In this document: positions 7,280 through 17,313 of the stretch, one piece after another
How the letters are laid out: each line of letters opens with the position of its first letter
Position numbering within the stretch: position 1 is the first letter of the stretch
Origin: Campylobacterales bacterium
Lineage (GTDB): Bacteria > Campylobacterota > Campylobacteria > Campylobacterales > QNZT01
DNA: 42,171 nucleotides
Direction of reading: 5' to 3'
Assembly (NCBI GenBank): GCA_027068765.1
Contig: JAMOMC010000054.1
Span: 1 to 42,171 of the forward strand
The notes under the pieces: generated by a model
Seen by the model: only the letters and a program-made list of their open reading frames with translations
The model's database searches: none
What the model was told of the DNA's origin: nothing
Translations under genes and position numbers: made by a program

Positions 7280-9217
7280 TTGGCACTATTAGAGCTTATA
7301 TCACTCTCAAAAGCTTATGAGAGTAACAAGATTTTACAAGAGATAGATTTTTCTATCGCTTCAAATGAACGAATTGCTGTTATTGGCAAAAATGGCGGAG
7401 GGAAATCTACTTTGATGAAGATTTGTCAAGGAGTTTTGGATTTTGATGATGGAAGGCGAATTTTACAACAAAATATCAAGATTGAGATGCTAGCTCAACA
7501 GCCTACATTTAAAGAGGGGCTTAGTGTAAGAGATGCAATTTTAGAGGAGTTAAAAGAGCTAAAAAATGCAAAAGATAGATATGATGAGATTAGTTTAGAG
7601 TTGCAAAGTAGTTATGAAGATAAAAAGCTTTTACAAGAGCATTCAAAACTTGGTACTTTTTTAGATGTTCATAATGCTTGGAGTTTGGATGATAAGATTG
7701 AGAGAGTGCTTCAAGAGTTTAACTTAAAAGAGTATGAAAATAGACCTTTGTCACTTTTGAGTGGAGGGGAGCAAAGAAGAGTTGCATTAGCGGGGCTTTT
7801 ACTTAAAAAACCTGATATTTTACTTCTTGATGAGCCTACCAATCATCTGGATGTTTACATGGTTGAGTTTTTGGAAAAGATGCTTTTAAAGGGTAAATTT
7901 ACACTTTTGTTTATCTCTCACGATAGATATTTTTTAGACAATATTGCAACTAGATCTATTGAGATAGAAGATGGAAAAATTCGCTCATTTAAAGGTGGAT
8001 ATAGTGATTATATTGTTGCAAAAGAGGAGATTTTAAGGTCATTAGAGAAGTCTCATAACACACTTTTAAAATATCTAAAACAAGAGGAGCAGTGGCTTAG
8101 TCGTGGAGTAAAAGCTAGGCTTAAACGAAATGAGGGACGAAAACAGAGGGTTTTAAATCTAAGAGAAGATGCAAAGAAAAATCCAACAGCGATAAACAAG
8201 ATGAGGTTAGAGCTACAACGTGAGCAGAAAAACTTTGATGACAGTAAAAATATAAGCCGTAAAAAGATGCTTTTTGAGATTGAAAATATCTCAAAAACTT
8301 TAGGAGATAAGCTTCTTATAAAAGAGTTTTCTATGCGGATACTGCAACAAGACAAGATAGCAATTGTTGGTAAAAATGGAGCAGGAAAGTCCACACTTTT
8401 ACAACTTCTTTTAAATGAGATGAGAGTTGATAGTGGAGTTATTAAAAGTGGAGAGTTTAGTGTTGGGTATTTTGATCAAAAAAGAGTTATGCTTGATGAT
8501 GATAAAAACTTAATTGATACTTTTTGTCCAGATGGAGGAGATATCATAAATGTTCGTGGGAAAAACATGCATGTTTATGGGTATTTGAAAAATTTTCTTT
8601 TTCCAAAAGAGCATCTAGATAAGAAGATAGGACTTTTAAGTGGTGGAGAGAAAAATAGAGTAGCATTAGCTCTTTTGTTCTCTAAAAATTATGATTGTCT
8701 CATAATGGATGAGCCTACAAATGATTTAGATATAAACACTATCAATATACTTGAAGAGTATCTGCAGAGTTTTGAGGGAGCTTTGATATTTGTCTCTCAT
8801 GATAGATATTTTGTTGATAAGATTGCTAAAAAACTTCTCATTTTTAGAGGTTATGGAGAGATTGAGGAGAGTTATCAGAGTTATAGTGAGTATTTGGAGA
8901 TTGAAAAAGAGTTAAAGGAGCTAGATAATTTTACAAAAGAGGTTAAAAAAAGTGAGATAAAACATGTTACAAATAGAGCTATAAAATTAAGTTATAAAGA
9001 GAAAAGTGAGCTTCAAAGCCTCCCTTTGGAGATTGAAAAGTTAGAAAAAGAGATACTAGAGTTAAATACCTGTTTAGAAGATGTGAAGTGTTATGAGAAG
9101 ATAGGTTTAACAAAACTTAGTGAAAAACTCCAAAAATTAGAATCTTTGTATGAAGAGGTGGTTGATAGATTTTTAGAGCTTGAAGAGAAAGTTGAGATGA
9201 TAAACAATTTGGTATAA
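7280..9217 (+). CDS. ABC-F family ATPase (Uup/EttA-like)
   Basis: A 645-residue soluble protein with two ABC domains and no membrane segments. Walker A motifs are GKNGGGKST (36-44) and GKNGAGKST (364-372). The signature and Walker B pairs are [13 protein letters not shown] with [11 protein letters not shown], and [13 protein letters not shown] with [11 protein letters not shown]. The linker between domains is rich in charged residues, as in ABC-F proteins that reach into the ribosomal E site, and the last 90 residues form a charged coiled coil as in Uup. The likely role is relief of stalled translation; the exact subfamily cannot be fixed by eye. The TTG start is supported by its ribosome binding site. 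It sits directly before the ribosomal protein gene rplI. Confidence 0.9.
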   Translation: MALLELISLSKAYESNKILQEIDFSIASNERIAVIGKNGGGKSTLMKICQGVLDFDDGRRILQQNIKIEMLAQQPTFKEGLSVRDAILEELKELKNAKDRYDEISLELQSSYEDKKLLQEHSKLGTFLDVHNAWSLDDKIERVLQEFNLKEYENRPLSLLSGGEQRRVALAGLLLKKPDILLLDEPTNHLDVYMVEFLEKMLLKGKFTLLFISHDRYFLDNIATRSIEIEDGKIRSFKGGYSDYIVAKEEILRSLEKSHNTLLKYLKQEEQWLSRGVKARLKRNEGRKQRVLNLREDAKKNPTAINKMRLELQREQKNFDDSKNISRKKMLFEIENISKTLGDKLLIKEFSMRILQQDKIAIVGKNGAGKSTLLQLLLNEMRVDSGVIKSGEFSVGYFDQKRVMLDDDKNLIDTFCPDGGDIINVRGKNMHVYGYLKNFLFPKEHLDKKIGLLSGGEKNRVALALLFSKNYDCLIMDEPTNDLDINTINILEEYLQSFEGALIFVSHDRYFVDKIAKKLLIFRGYGEIEESYQSYSEYLEIEKELKELDNFTKEVKKSEIKHVTNRAIKLSYKEKSELQSLPLEIEKLEKEILELNTCLEDVKCYEKIGLTKLSEKLQKLESLYEEVVDRFLELEEKVEMINNLV

Positions 9218-9218
9218 T
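9210..9218 (+). promoter_or_regulatory. Extended -10 promoter of rplI-hslV-hslU-era
   Basis: TGGTATAAT at 9210-9218 is a perfect extended -10 overlapping the stop codon of the ABC-F gene. Initiation near 9225 would leave a very short leader holding the AGGAG site before the rplI ATG at 9240. TTGAGA at 9192-9197 is a poor -35 with a 15-nt spacer, typical of -10-driven promoters in this phylum. Confidence 0.6.
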
Positions 9219-9239
9219 ATACAAATAGGAGAATTATAT

Positions 9240-9689
9240 ATGAAAGTATTACTTATAAAAGATGTAAAAAGTTTAGGAAAAAAAGGTGAGATTAAAGAGG
9301 TAAAAGAGGGTTATGGAAGAAACTTCTTGATAGGAAAAGGGTTTGCTTTAAGTGCGACAAAAGAGGTTATAGAAAATTGGGAGATTGAACAAGCTGATAT
9401 TTTGAAAAAAGAGAAACAAGAGTTAGCAAGGTTAAAAGAGGTTGAGAAAAGCTTAGGAGAGATTAAGCTAGTGATTAATAAAAAATTAGGTGCAAATGGC
9501 TCTTTATATGGTGCTGTAACAAAAGATGAGATAGCCCAGGAGTTGTTAGCACAACATAAAATAGAGATAGATAAAAAGAGCGTAGAGCTTGAAAAAAATG
9601 CTATAAAAACAACTGGAAATTATGATATCTCTATAAAGTTAGGTTCAGGCATTCATGCAAAACTTACTTTAGAAATTGTAGGAGAATAG
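9240..9689 (+). CDS. rplI: 50S ribosomal protein L9
   Basis: A 149-residue ribosomal protein of normal length. The N-terminal rRNA-binding domain has the L9 signature: [18 protein letters not shown], then [16 protein letters not shown]. The long connecting helix (about 45-75) is rich in K and E, and the C-terminal domain contains [12 protein letters not shown] and [17 protein letters not shown] lies 8 nt before the ATG. Its TAG stop is immediately followed by the hslV ATG, so the two are translationally linked, an arrangement seen in other Campylobacterota. Confidence 0.98.
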   Translation: MKVLLIKDVKSLGKKGEIKEVKEGYGRNFLIGKGFALSATKEVIENWEIEQADILKKEKQELARLKEVEKSLGEIKLVINKKLGANGSLYGAVTKDEIAQELLAQHKIEIDKKSVELEKNAIKTTGNYDISIKLGSGIHAKLTLEIVGE

Positions 9690-10238
9690 ATGTTTCATGC
9701 AACTACGATACTTGCAGTAAAGGGAAAAAACAAAGCTGTTATTGGTGGAGATGGGCAGGTTACATTTGGCTCAGCCATACTTAAAAGTAATGCAACAAAG
9801 ATTAGAAGACTTCACAATGGAAAGATACTTGCAGGATTTGCTGGAAGTACAGCAGATGCATTTAATCTTTTTGATATGTTTGAGGGAATTTTGGAAAATA
9901 AAAAGGGTGATCTTTTAAAATCTGTTATAGATTTTTCTAAAGAGTGGCGAAAAGATAAGTATATGAGACAACTTGAAGCTATGATGATAGTTTTAGATAC
10001 TGAACATATCTATATACTTAGTGGAAATGGAGATGTTGTTGAGCCTGAAGATGGAAGCATTGCTGCTATTGGAAGTGGTGGCAATTTTGCAATATCAGCC
10101 GCAAGAGCTTTAGATAGGTTTGCAAATTTGGATGAAGAGAAGTTGATACAAGAGAGTCTGCTAATTGCTAGTGAGCTTTGCATCTATACAAGTGACAATA
10201 TAAAAACTTATACATTAACAAAAGAGGGAAAGAAGTAG
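9690..10238 (+). CDS. hslV: HslV, proteolytic subunit of the HslUV (ClpYQ) protease
   Basis: A 182-residue threonine peptidase that forms double hexamers capped by HslU. The catalytic threonine follows a four-residue prosegment (MFHA), giving a mature start [29 protein letters not shown] and AIGSGGNFA are family motifs, and the C-terminal [11 protein letters not shown] tail is slightly longer than in E. coli, where HslV has only the initiator Met before the Thr. The start directly abuts the rplI stop, with AGGAG 6 nt upstream; hslU follows after 3 nt. It degrades misfolded and regulatory proteins in the cytoplasm. Confidence 0.97.
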   Translation: MFHATTILAVKGKNKAVIGGDGQVTFGSAILKSNATKIRRLHNGKILAGFAGSTADAFNLFDMFEGILENKKGDLLKSVIDFSKEWRKDKYMRQLEAMMIVLDTEHIYILSGNGDVVEPEDGSIAAIGSGGNFAISAARALDRFANLDEEKLIQESLLIASELCIYTSDNIKTYTLTKEGKK

Positions 10239-10241
10239 ATT

Positions 10242-11567
10242 ATGGATATGACACCAAAAGAGATAGTTGCTTATCTTGATAACTATATAATTGGGCAATA
10301 TGAAGCCAAAAAAACGATAGGAATTGCTCTAAGAAATAGACACAGAAGAATGCAGTTAGACCCAGCTATGCAAGAGGATATTATGCCTAAAAATATTCTT
10401 ATGATTGGAACCACTGGGGTTGGAAAAACTGAAATTGCAAGACGGTTAGCTAAGATGATGAATTTACCGTTTGTAAAGGTTGAAGCTAGTAAATATACTG
10501 AAGTTGGATTTGTTGGGCGTGATGTTGAGTCAATGGTTCGAGATCTCGTTGCATCTTCTGTCAATCTTGTAAGAAGTGAACATAAAGAGAGAAATATAAG
10601 TCAAATAGATGCATATGTGCAGAAAAAAATCATAGAGAAACTCCTCCCACCACTTCCATCGGGGGCTAGTGAGCAGAAAAAAGAGGATTATTTGAAGAGT
10701 TATGAGAGGATGAAGAAAAAACTTATTGATGATGAGTTAAATGAGCTTAAGATTGAGATAGAGATTACAAAAGGTTTAGGTGAGATAAATGATGCAACTA
10801 TGCCTCCTGAGATGATAAAAGTCCAAGAGTCTTTTATGAAGATTTTAAGCTCAAAAAGTGATATAGTTAAAAAAGAGGTTACAGTTAAAGAAGCAAAAGA
10901 GGCTTTGAAAGTTGAAGCTAGTGAAAATTTACTAGATTTTGAAGCTATTAAAGCTGAAGCGTTAGATAGGGCTCAACAAGGTGGGATTATCTTTGTAGAT
11001 GAGATTGATAAAGTTGCAGTGAGTGCAAAAGCACAAAGTCGCCAAGATCCAAGTAAAGAGGGTGTACAAAGAGATCTTCTTCCAATAGTTGAGGGAAGTG
11101 AGGTAAATACAAAATATGGTGTCATAAAGACAAATCATGTACTTTTTATCGCAGCTGGAGCATTTCATGTTAGTAAACCAAGTGATCTCATCCCTGAGCT
11201 TCAAGGTCGTTTCCCTCTTCGTGTGGAGCTTAGTTCACTCTCAGAAGAGACACTTTACAAAATTTTAACTCAACCTAAAAATTCACTTTTAAGGCAATAT
11301 GAAGCACTTTTGAAAACTGAAGGAGTTGAGCTTGTGTTTGAAGATGATGCTATAAAAGAGATGGCAAAAACTTCACAAAATGCAAATGAAAAGATGGAGG
11401 ATATAGGAGCAAGACGGCTTCACACAGTTTTGGAGAGGGTTATTGAGGAGATTAGTTTTACAGCAGATGAAAAAAAAGGTGAGAGAGTTGTTATTGATAA
11501 AAAGCTAGTTGTTAGTAAACTTGATCCAATCTCTAATGATGAAGATCTATCAAGATATATTTTATGA
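10242..11567 (+). CDS. hslU: HslU, ATPase subunit of the HslUV protease
   Basis: A 441-residue AAA+ unfoldase. It opens MDMTPKEIVAYLDNYIIGQ, the HslU N-terminal motif, and has Walker A GTTGVGKTE (about 57-65), Walker B GGIIFVDEIDK, and the pore sequence KYTEVGFVGRDVES including GFVG. The inserted I domain lies between roughly residues 110 and 240. The C-terminal sensor 2 is DIGARRLHTVLE, and the C-terminus DEDLSRYIL is the tail that docks into HslV. It follows hslV after 3 nt and overlaps era as ATGA, so all four genes from rplI to era form one operon. Confidence 0.98.
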   Translation: MDMTPKEIVAYLDNYIIGQYEAKKTIGIALRNRHRRMQLDPAMQEDIMPKNILMIGTTGVGKTEIARRLAKMMNLPFVKVEASKYTEVGFVGRDVESMVRDLVASSVNLVRSEHKERNISQIDAYVQKKIIEKLLPPLPSGASEQKKEDYLKSYERMKKKLIDDELNELKIEIEITKGLGEINDATMPPEMIKVQESFMKILSSKSDIVKKEVTVKEAKEALKVEASENLLDFEAIKAEALDRAQQGGIIFVDEIDKVAVSAKAQSRQDPSKEGVQRDLLPIVEGSEVNTKYGVIKTNHVLFIAAGAFHVSKPSDLIPELQGRFPLRVELSSLSEETLYKILTQPKNSLLRQYEALLKTEGVELVFEDDAIKEMAKTSQNANEKMEDIGARRLHTVLERVIEEISFTADEKKGERVVIDKKLVVSKLDPISNDEDLSRYIL

Positions 11568-12448
11568 CAGATAAAAAAGCTGGATTTATTGCCGTTGTAG
11601 GTCGTCCAAATGCGGGAAAAAGCTCACTTTTGAATTTTTTTGTAAATGAGAATATCACAATGGTCTCTCACAAAGCAAATGCTACAAGAAAAAGATCAGA
11701 TGTGATTGTTATGCATGAAGATAATCAACTTATTTTTATAGATACACCAGGACTTCATGAGAGAGAACAGCTTTTAAATCGATACATGATGGAGGAGGCT
11801 ATAAAAGCTATTGGAGATGCGGATTTGATTTTGTTTTTATCTCCTGTTACTGATAACCTTGAACATTATGAGAAGTTTTTAGAGTTAAATTCTAAAAATA
11901 TACCTCATATTTTACTACTTACAAAGATAGATCAAGTTAAAAAAGAGAAATTATTTAAAAAAATAACAACTTTTATGAAGTACCAAGATAAGTATCTTGA
12001 GCTTATACCAACTTCTATCAAAAAAGGTACTGATATTCCCTATGTTTTGGGGACTATATCAAAGCATCTACCTACTCATCCTCCATATTATGATACAGAG
12101 ATTTTAACTACTCAAAAAATGAAAGATATTTACAGAGAGTTAATAAGAGGTGCAATATTTGAAAAAACTTCTAAAGAAATTCCCTACTTTTCCGATGTAG
12201 TCATTGAAGGAGTTGAAGAGTCTCAAGATAGAGAGAAAGTTTTTGCACAAATTGTTGTTGATAGTAAAAGTCAAAAAGGCATCATAATAGGTAATGATGG
12301 AGCGACTTTACAAAGAATTGGCAAGATGGCTAGAGAATCGATAGAGGATTTAAGCGGTAAAAAAACTTTTTTGAAACTTTTTGTAGTTGTAAAAAAAGGC
12401 TGGAGTAAAGATAAAAAATCTCTACAGGAGCTTGGCTACAATTTTTAG
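11564..12448 (+). CDS. era: GTPase Era
   Basis: A 294-residue GTPase that binds the 3' end of 16S rRNA and helps 30S assembly. G1 is GRPNAGKSS (13-21), G3 is DTPGLHE and G4 is TKID, while SHKANATRK marks the Era switch region. The C-terminal KH domain has QKGIIIGNDGATLQRIGKMAR and ends VKKGWSKDKKSLQELGYNF. Length is that of the family. The ATG overlaps the hslU stop (ATGA), indicating coupled translation at the end of the rplI operon. Confidence 0.97.
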   Translation: MTDKKAGFIAVVGRPNAGKSSLLNFFVNENITMVSHKANATRKRSDVIVMHEDNQLIFIDTPGLHEREQLLNRYMMEEAIKAIGDADLILFLSPVTDNLEHYEKFLELNSKNIPHILLLTKIDQVKKEKLFKKITTFMKYQDKYLELIPTSIKKGTDIPYVLGTISKHLPTHPPYYDTEILTTQKMKDIYRELIRGAIFEKTSKEIPYFSDVVIEGVEESQDREKVFAQIVVDSKSQKGIIIGNDGATLQRIGKMARESIEDLSGKKTFLKLFVVVKKGWSKDKKSLQELGYNF

Positions 12449-12489
12449 AGTACTTTTCAACTACCAATTTTATAGGATAGGTAGAAAAG

Positions 12490-14022
12490 ATGTTGAAAAA
12501 AAGTATTCTAAGTCCTGCTAAGAAAAATATTGTAACACTTGATCCGTATGCTTTAAGTTCGTATGAGTATAGTAAAAACATTATTTCTCAAGGTAGTATT
12601 AAAAAATTTGATCAAAAAAGTTTTTATAACTCATATGTTCAGACTAAAGATATTATCTCTAGTACAGTTGATATTGATAATGATGTAAGTGCTGAGGATC
12701 TAAAAGATGCAATTGAAATTAAAGCTTATGATGAGTTAGGATTAGAGGGTTCAAAAGAGTATTCAATATTTTACTTTGAATCTAATCGTGCTGATAGTGA
12801 ATTTAAAGTATTTAATGTAATTGCAATCGATAAAGATAGACTCAATGAGGTTTTTGGTGAGTTAAAAAATATTAAGTATATAGATTATATTACAGCTGCA
12901 CCATTTTTAATGAAATCACTTTATAGTAGAGCTCTTCTTCCGCTTGAGAGTACAGACTGTTTTGTCTACTTTCATAAAGATGATGCTTTTGTTGTTATTT
13001 ATCAAAATGGTGAGTATGTTTTTTCAAAATCAATTCGCTACTCTTTAAAAAATATATCTGATACATTTTCAAAAGAGCTTGGAAAAAGAATTGATGAGTC
13101 TGAATTTTTTCAAATGCTTTCAAAATCTGGTTTAAGAAATGAAAACAGCTCTTACCAACAGCAATTAATGAAACTTTTTGGTGAGGTATTTGTCTATATA
13201 AATGATGTTATTCTATATGCAAAAAGAGCTTATGGACTTGACAAAATTGATCAAATCTTTTTGGGAAGTGAGATAGGAAATATTGTAGGTGTGGATGAGT
13301 TTTGCTATAACTATATAAATATACCTACAAAAAAATTAGAGTTTAAGATATCTAAAAATGCAAATGAGATAGATATTGATCCTCTTCATACACTTTTAAT
13401 TGTGAATGCACAAGATTTTCAAGAAAACCATGATGATAGTTTAAATATCTCAATATTTAAAAAACCACCTCCATTTGGTAAGAGACCTAGTGGAAAGCTT
13501 ATGAAATTGGTGGCTGCTTCGTTTGTAGTTGCTATGGCTTATCCTACTTATCAGTTTGTAGAAAACAATTTTATTCTCAAAAAAAAGTTAGTTGAATTAA
13601 ATGTAAAAGAGAAATCCTTAGGTGCAGATGTAGCAAATATGAAAAAAGAGTTAGCGGTTGTAAAAAAAGATAATGATGCGATTGATAAAAAGCTAGCTGT
13701 TAAAAATAAAGATTTAGAGTTTAGGACAAAGCTTTTAAAAGAGATATATAGTAAGAAAGTATCTTATCCTATGAAAGCAAAAGTCTTGACTGATCTTTTT
13801 GATAAAGTAAATAGACATCAATCAAAAGTTGTTAGAGTTGACAATAATTCTTCTGATATGGTGATTACAGTTAGAAGTAAACAAGATAAATATATGACTG
13901 AACTTATGAAAGATATATCTGTTACAAATGGTTATGATGTAAGTACAGAATTAATTAAAAAAGATGATAATACAACTTATTATCAAAGTGAGATAAAGGT
14001 AGGGCTACATGGCAACTTCTAG
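12490..14022 (+). CDS. GspL-like PilM-PilN fusion (MshI position) of a type IV pilus/type II secretion-type machine
   Basis: A 510-residue inner-membrane protein. Residues 1 to about 320 are cytoplasmic and resemble the actin-like PilM/GspL cytoplasmic domain. After KPPPFGKRPSGK a membrane segment (about residues 336-356, LMKLVAASFVVAMAYPTYQF) leads into a periplasmic coiled coil of about 70 residues rich in K, E and D, then a small PilN-like domain. In type IV pili PilM and PilN are usually separate, and in MSHA they are MshI-type proteins; here one polypeptide carries both. The fold assignment is by architecture, not by a sharp motif. It is the first gene of the operon and overlaps the next by 14 nt. 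Confidence 0.7.
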   Translation: MLKKSILSPAKKNIVTLDPYALSSYEYSKNIISQGSIKKFDQKSFYNSYVQTKDIISSTVDIDNDVSAEDLKDAIEIKAYDELGLEGSKEYSIFYFESNRADSEFKVFNVIAIDKDRLNEVFGELKNIKYIDYITAAPFLMKSLYSRALLPLESTDCFVYFHKDDAFVVIYQNGEYVFSKSIRYSLKNISDTFSKELGKRIDESEFFQMLSKSGLRNENSSYQQQLMKLFGEVFVYINDVILYAKRAYGLDKIDQIFLGSEIGNIVGVDEFCYNYINIPTKKLEFKISKNANEIDIDPLHTLLIVNAQDFQENHDDSLNISIFKKPPPFGKRPSGKLMKLVAASFVVAMAYPTYQFVENNFILKKKLVELNVKEKSLGADVANMKKELAVVKKDNDAIDKKLAVKNKDLEFRTKLLKEIYSKKVSYPMKAKVLTDLFDKVNRHQSKVVRVDNNSSDMVITVRSKQDKYMTELMKDISVTNGYDVSTELIKKDDNTTYYQSEIKVGLHGNF

Positions 14023-14656
14023 TATAGAAAATAAGACAATTTTTGACAAGATTGATGCATATTTTGCAAATAAAAAACCAGCAGAGTCTACTTTGATGTA
14101 TGCGGGAGCTGCTGCATTTGTAGGTTTTTTAGTTTATCAATATGTTTTTTTACAAACAGATGCAAATTTAAAGCAGACTAAAAGTGAGTTAGGTACTGTA
14201 GCAAAAAAAGTGAGTGATCATCAGAGGTATCTTAACTTAAATACAGTGGCAACACTAAATCAGTTAAAGAAAAAAGTGAAACAAAAACATGTTCATTTTG
14301 ATAATACTATTTATAAAATCTCTTATGTTGATAATACATTGACAGAGCTCTCTTATCTTCTATTTGATGATGAGAACTGGGCTGGATTTGTTGATAATAT
14401 CTCATATTTAGCTAAAAAGCATAAAGTAGAGATTAAAGAGATTGCAAATAAATTTTATGAGCCAACATTTCAAAAGATAACTCATGTTGTTGAAATTGAT
14501 GTTGTTTCAAAAGCTAACTTTTCAAGTATGATGAAATTTTTAAATGAGATAGAAGAGAGTCAGTTAGTTATCGATGTGAGTGGGATTGAAATTACAAGAC
14601 CAGATGATAAACTTAATGCATCTTTTAAAATTGCTGTATGGGGGATGAAATACTAA
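14009..14656 (+). CDS. PilO/MshJ-like inner-membrane assembly protein
   Basis: A 215-residue bitopic protein: a cytoplasmic head of about 27 residues, one membrane helix (STLMYAGAAAFVGFLVYQYVF, about 28-48), a coiled coil (QTKSELGTVAKKVSDHQ) and a periplasmic ferredoxin-like domain of the PilO/GspM type. In MSHA and type IV pilus systems this protein pairs with PilN to form the ring under the secretin. It starts inside the end of the PilM-PilN fusion gene and its stop overlaps the next start (TAATG). The call depends on position and architecture. Confidence 0.7.
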   Translation: MATSSIENKTIFDKIDAYFANKKPAESTLMYAGAAAFVGFLVYQYVFLQTDANLKQTKSELGTVAKKVSDHQRYLNLNTVATLNQLKKKVKQKHVHFDNTIYKISYVDNTLTELSYLLFDDENWAGFVDNISYLAKKHKVEIKEIANKFYEPTFQKITHVVEIDVVSKANFSSMMKFLNEIEESQLVIDVSGIEITRPDDKLNASFKIAVWGMKY

Positions 14657-15072
14657 TGAAGAAATTAATAATTTTGCCAATTTTGGCGATATACCTACAA
14701 GCTAACGATAATAGGCTTGCAATGGTAAGTGAATATAAAACAATGTTCTCAAAAATTGGAGAAAAAAGAGTTGGTGTAGATGTGCGAAAGATAGATGCAC
14801 TAAGCTCACCATTTGTAAAGATAAAAAAACCAAAAGTTGTTAAAACAACAGCTGATGGAGAGACCATAGAAGAGGTTGTAACTCCTGAGTTTGTTTTGCA
14901 AGCTATAGTTAATAAAAAAGTTAAAATTAGTGGAAGATGGTATAAGCTTGGAGATGAGGTGGGAGATTTAAAAGTCTCTTCAATTCGTAAAGGTGTTGTG
15001 TGGCTTAAGAGTAGTGATTATAAAAAGAGATTAACAATGAGGAAAGAAAATGCAAAATTTAGTATCAAGTAG
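14656..15072 (+). CDS. MshK/PilP-like periplasmic protein
   Basis: A protein of 138 residues from the preferred ATG at 14656, which overlaps the previous stop as TAATG and puts a signal peptide (MKKLIILPILAIYLQA) at the N-terminus; an ATG 18 nt upstream would hide the signal behind six polar residues. The C-terminal half, with VLQAIVNKKVKISGRWYKLGD and VWLKSSDYKKRLTM, resembles the small beta domain of PilP/GspC/MshK proteins that link the inner-membrane ring to the secretin. It overlaps the secretin gene by 23 nt. Confidence 0.65.
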   Translation: MKKLIILPILAIYLQANDNRLAMVSEYKTMFSKIGEKRVGVDVRKIDALSSPFVKIKKPKVVKTTADGETIEEVVTPEFVLQAIVNKKVKISGRWYKLGDEVGDLKVSSIRKGVVWLKSSDYKKRLTMRKENAKFSIK

Positions 15073-16570
15073 ATTAAAAAAGACGATGTTGGCAATTGGT
15101 ACTGCATCACTACTTTTAGGAAGTGTATCAACTCTTCAAGCTAAAAGTTGTGATAACAGAACTTTTAATATAAAAATTTCAGAAGATGTAGCAGCATTGG
15201 AGATATTAAATCAATTAAGTGATGAGTGTGGATTTAGTATCATATCTAATGATAAAGTATCAGGTGAACTTTTGGGAGAGAAACTTTCAGGTATAAATAT
15301 TAAAAAGATGTCTCTTGAGGAGATTTTTAATGTTTTAGTAGGAACTAAAGGGTTAGAGTATACATATAGCGGTAACCTTTTAAAAATTTCAGGATTAACA
15401 ACAAAGACATTTAAAGTTAATTATGTAAATACTGAAAGAGCAGGGGTTAGTAATACTGATATCTCTTTAACAGGTGATTCAGCAGCTGCTGGAGATGGCG
15501 ATGGCGGAAAAGGTGGATCACTTTCAACTGGTGCTACTATAACTTCAAATGATAAGTTTAGTTTTTGGGAGAAGATGGAAGCTGAGATAGGTTCAATTTT
15601 AAATGCACCTTCTGACAAATTTGAAGCACCCGCTGCTATTGTAAATAAAGAGGCAGGTTTGATAACTGTAAGTGGTACAGCAGCACAAGTTGATAGAGTT
15701 GGAGCATATATAGAAAATATGATGGATTCTCTTCATAAACAAGTTTTAATAGATGTAAAAATTTTATCAGTTAACCTTGATAATTCAAGACAAACTGGTG
15801 TGAATTGGGGAGAGATATATAAGCTTCAAAATATGAAATTAACATATGAGATGCTAAATACAAATAACCTAGATAAACTCACAGGTGATGATATCACATC
15901 TTTTGGAGATTCAAACCCTAGTGCACATGCTACATTTGTGAGATTCAAAGGAAATACAGGAATTACTGATCTTGTTAAGTTTTTGAAAACTCAAGGTGAT
16001 GTTACTTCAATCTCTAATCCAAAGGTTGTAACTTTAAATAATCAACCAGCTGTATTTAGTTCAGGTGACCAGTTATACTATAAATTATCAGCAAGCTCAA
16101 GACAAACAGGTACAAATGCAGGAACAGAGACTTTTTCAAATGAAGTTGTTAAGTCTGTTTTTGCAGGGGTTCTTCTTGATATTACACCTCAAATCACAGA
16201 TGAGGGAGAGATTATTTTGAAAATTAATCCTTCTATCTCTTCTGTTAAATCACAGGTTAAAACAGATGAATCAGGTGTAAGAAGACTTCCGCCTGATCTT
16301 AGTAAAAAACAGATCTCTTCTGTTGTAAAACTTAGAGATGGTGAGAAGATTATTCTTGGTGGTTTAATTAGCTCTAAGCAGGGAAATAAAACATTTAAAG
16401 TTCCAGTTCTTGGTAATTTGCCAGGTCTTGGGTTTATGTTTAAACAAGACCAAATTTCTGAAATTAGAGAAGAGTTGGTTGTTGTAATTACCCCTTATAT
16501 TATAAATCCAAAAAGAGGGATGAGTGGGAGTATATCGTTAAAAGAGTTAGGTTATACAGGTATAAAGTAA
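15050..16570 (+). CDS. mshL: Secretin, MSHA-type MshL/PilQ family
   Basis: A 506-residue outer-membrane secretin with a signal peptide ending near TLQA (about residue 31). An STN-like domain follows (FNIKISEDVAALEILNQL, about 40-110), then a Gly/Ala/Asp-rich linker (about 140-165), N-domains (LITVSGTAAQVDRVGAYIENM) and the C-terminal gate region with DVTSISNPKVVTLNNQPA, LDITPQITDEGEIIL and VPVLGNLPGLGFMF, the secretin signature. GAGGAAAG precedes the ATG. It would form the ring through which a pilus or pseudopilus passes. Its place between MshK-like and MshN-like genes fits MshL. Confidence 0.9.
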   Translation: MQNLVSSRLKKTMLAIGTASLLLGSVSTLQAKSCDNRTFNIKISEDVAALEILNQLSDECGFSIISNDKVSGELLGEKLSGINIKKMSLEEIFNVLVGTKGLEYTYSGNLLKISGLTTKTFKVNYVNTERAGVSNTDISLTGDSAAAGDGDGGKGGSLSTGATITSNDKFSFWEKMEAEIGSILNAPSDKFEAPAAIVNKEAGLITVSGTAAQVDRVGAYIENMMDSLHKQVLIDVKILSVNLDNSRQTGVNWGEIYKLQNMKLTYEMLNTNNLDKLTGDDITSFGDSNPSAHATFVRFKGNTGITDLVKFLKTQGDVTSISNPKVVTLNNQPAVFSSGDQLYYKLSASSRQTGTNAGTETFSNEVVKSVFAGVLLDITPQITDEGEIILKINPSISSVKSQVKTDESGVRRLPPDLSKKQISSVVKLRDGEKIILGGLISSKQGNKTFKVPVLGNLPGLGFMFKQDQISEIREELVVVITPYIINPKRGMSGSISLKELGYTGIK

Positions 16571-16598
16571 ATATAGAAAATTTTTAAAAGGTAAGATT

Positions 16599-17303
16599 AT
16601 GAGTAGAATAAGCACAATAGTATCACAGCCACAAAAGATTAGTGATGATAAAAGTTTTATGTTTAAAATTTCATTTTTGTTAGCTGCTATTATGGGTTTA
16701 TCTGCATATATAATCTTGCAGAATTTTAATTTGGTTGGCTCATCTTTTACAGGTAGTTCCTCAAATTCTAATCTTGTAACTTTAGAATCAATTGAACGAG
16801 AAATAAACGGAAATATTATAAGCTTGGATGTTGTTGAAGATGATTTTTCTGAACTTGCTTTGATAGATTTGAGTGATATCTCTTTTGAAAAGCAGATACA
16901 AGAGCCGTTAATAGTTGAAAAAAATGTTCAGTCAAAACCTAAAGATGAAGTTGAGAAAATAGCTACTTTAAAAGTTAAAGAGAAAAAAGTTTTTATCTCT
17001 TCCCAAGATGGTAACTCATTATCGTTTATTAAGAAGAAGTTTTATGCTACAAATAACTCTTTGTTCTCTGTTAAGCTTTCACAGAGATTTTTTGATGCAA
17101 AAAAGTATGATAGGGCACTAAAATGGGCTTTAATTTCAAATGAAGTTGACTCAAAAAGTGATAAAAGTTGGATAATGTTTGCAAAGATAAAAGATAAAAT
17201 GGGCAAAAAACAAGATGCGATTAATGCATTAACACAATATCTGAAAAATAACAGTTCAAAAGAGATAGCAAAATTATTAAAAAATTTAAAAGCAAGTGTG
17301 TAG
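16599..17303 (+). CDS. MshN-like TPR membrane protein
   Basis: A 234-residue protein with a cytoplasmic N-terminus of about 25 residues, one membrane helix (MFKISFLLAAIMGLSAYIIL, about 22-41), a polar low-complexity region with acidic patches, and C-terminal TPR-like helices (YDRALKWALISNEVDSKSDKSWIMFAKIKDKMGKKQDAINAL). This is the plan of MshN, which sits between the secretin and ATPase genes in Vibrio MSHA operons. In Vibrio mshM lies between mshL and mshN; here only 28 nt separate the secretin and this gene. Confidence 0.6.
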   Translation: MSRISTIVSQPQKISDDKSFMFKISFLLAAIMGLSAYIILQNFNLVGSSFTGSSSNSNLVTLESIEREINGNIISLDVVEDDFSELALIDLSDISFEKQIQEPLIVEKNVQSKPKDEVEKIATLKVKEKKVFISSQDGNSLSFIKKKFYATNNSLFSVKLSQRFFDAKKYDRALKWALISNEVDSKSDKSWIMFAKIKDKMGKKQDAINALTQYLKNNSSKEIAKLLKNLKASV

Positions 17304-17313
17304 GTAAGAGAAG

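Noticed and set aside
14638-15072. ATG at 14638 as the MshK-like start
   Set aside because: It lies deep in the PilO-like gene and puts polar residues before the signal peptide; the ATG at 14656 overlaps the stop as TAATG.
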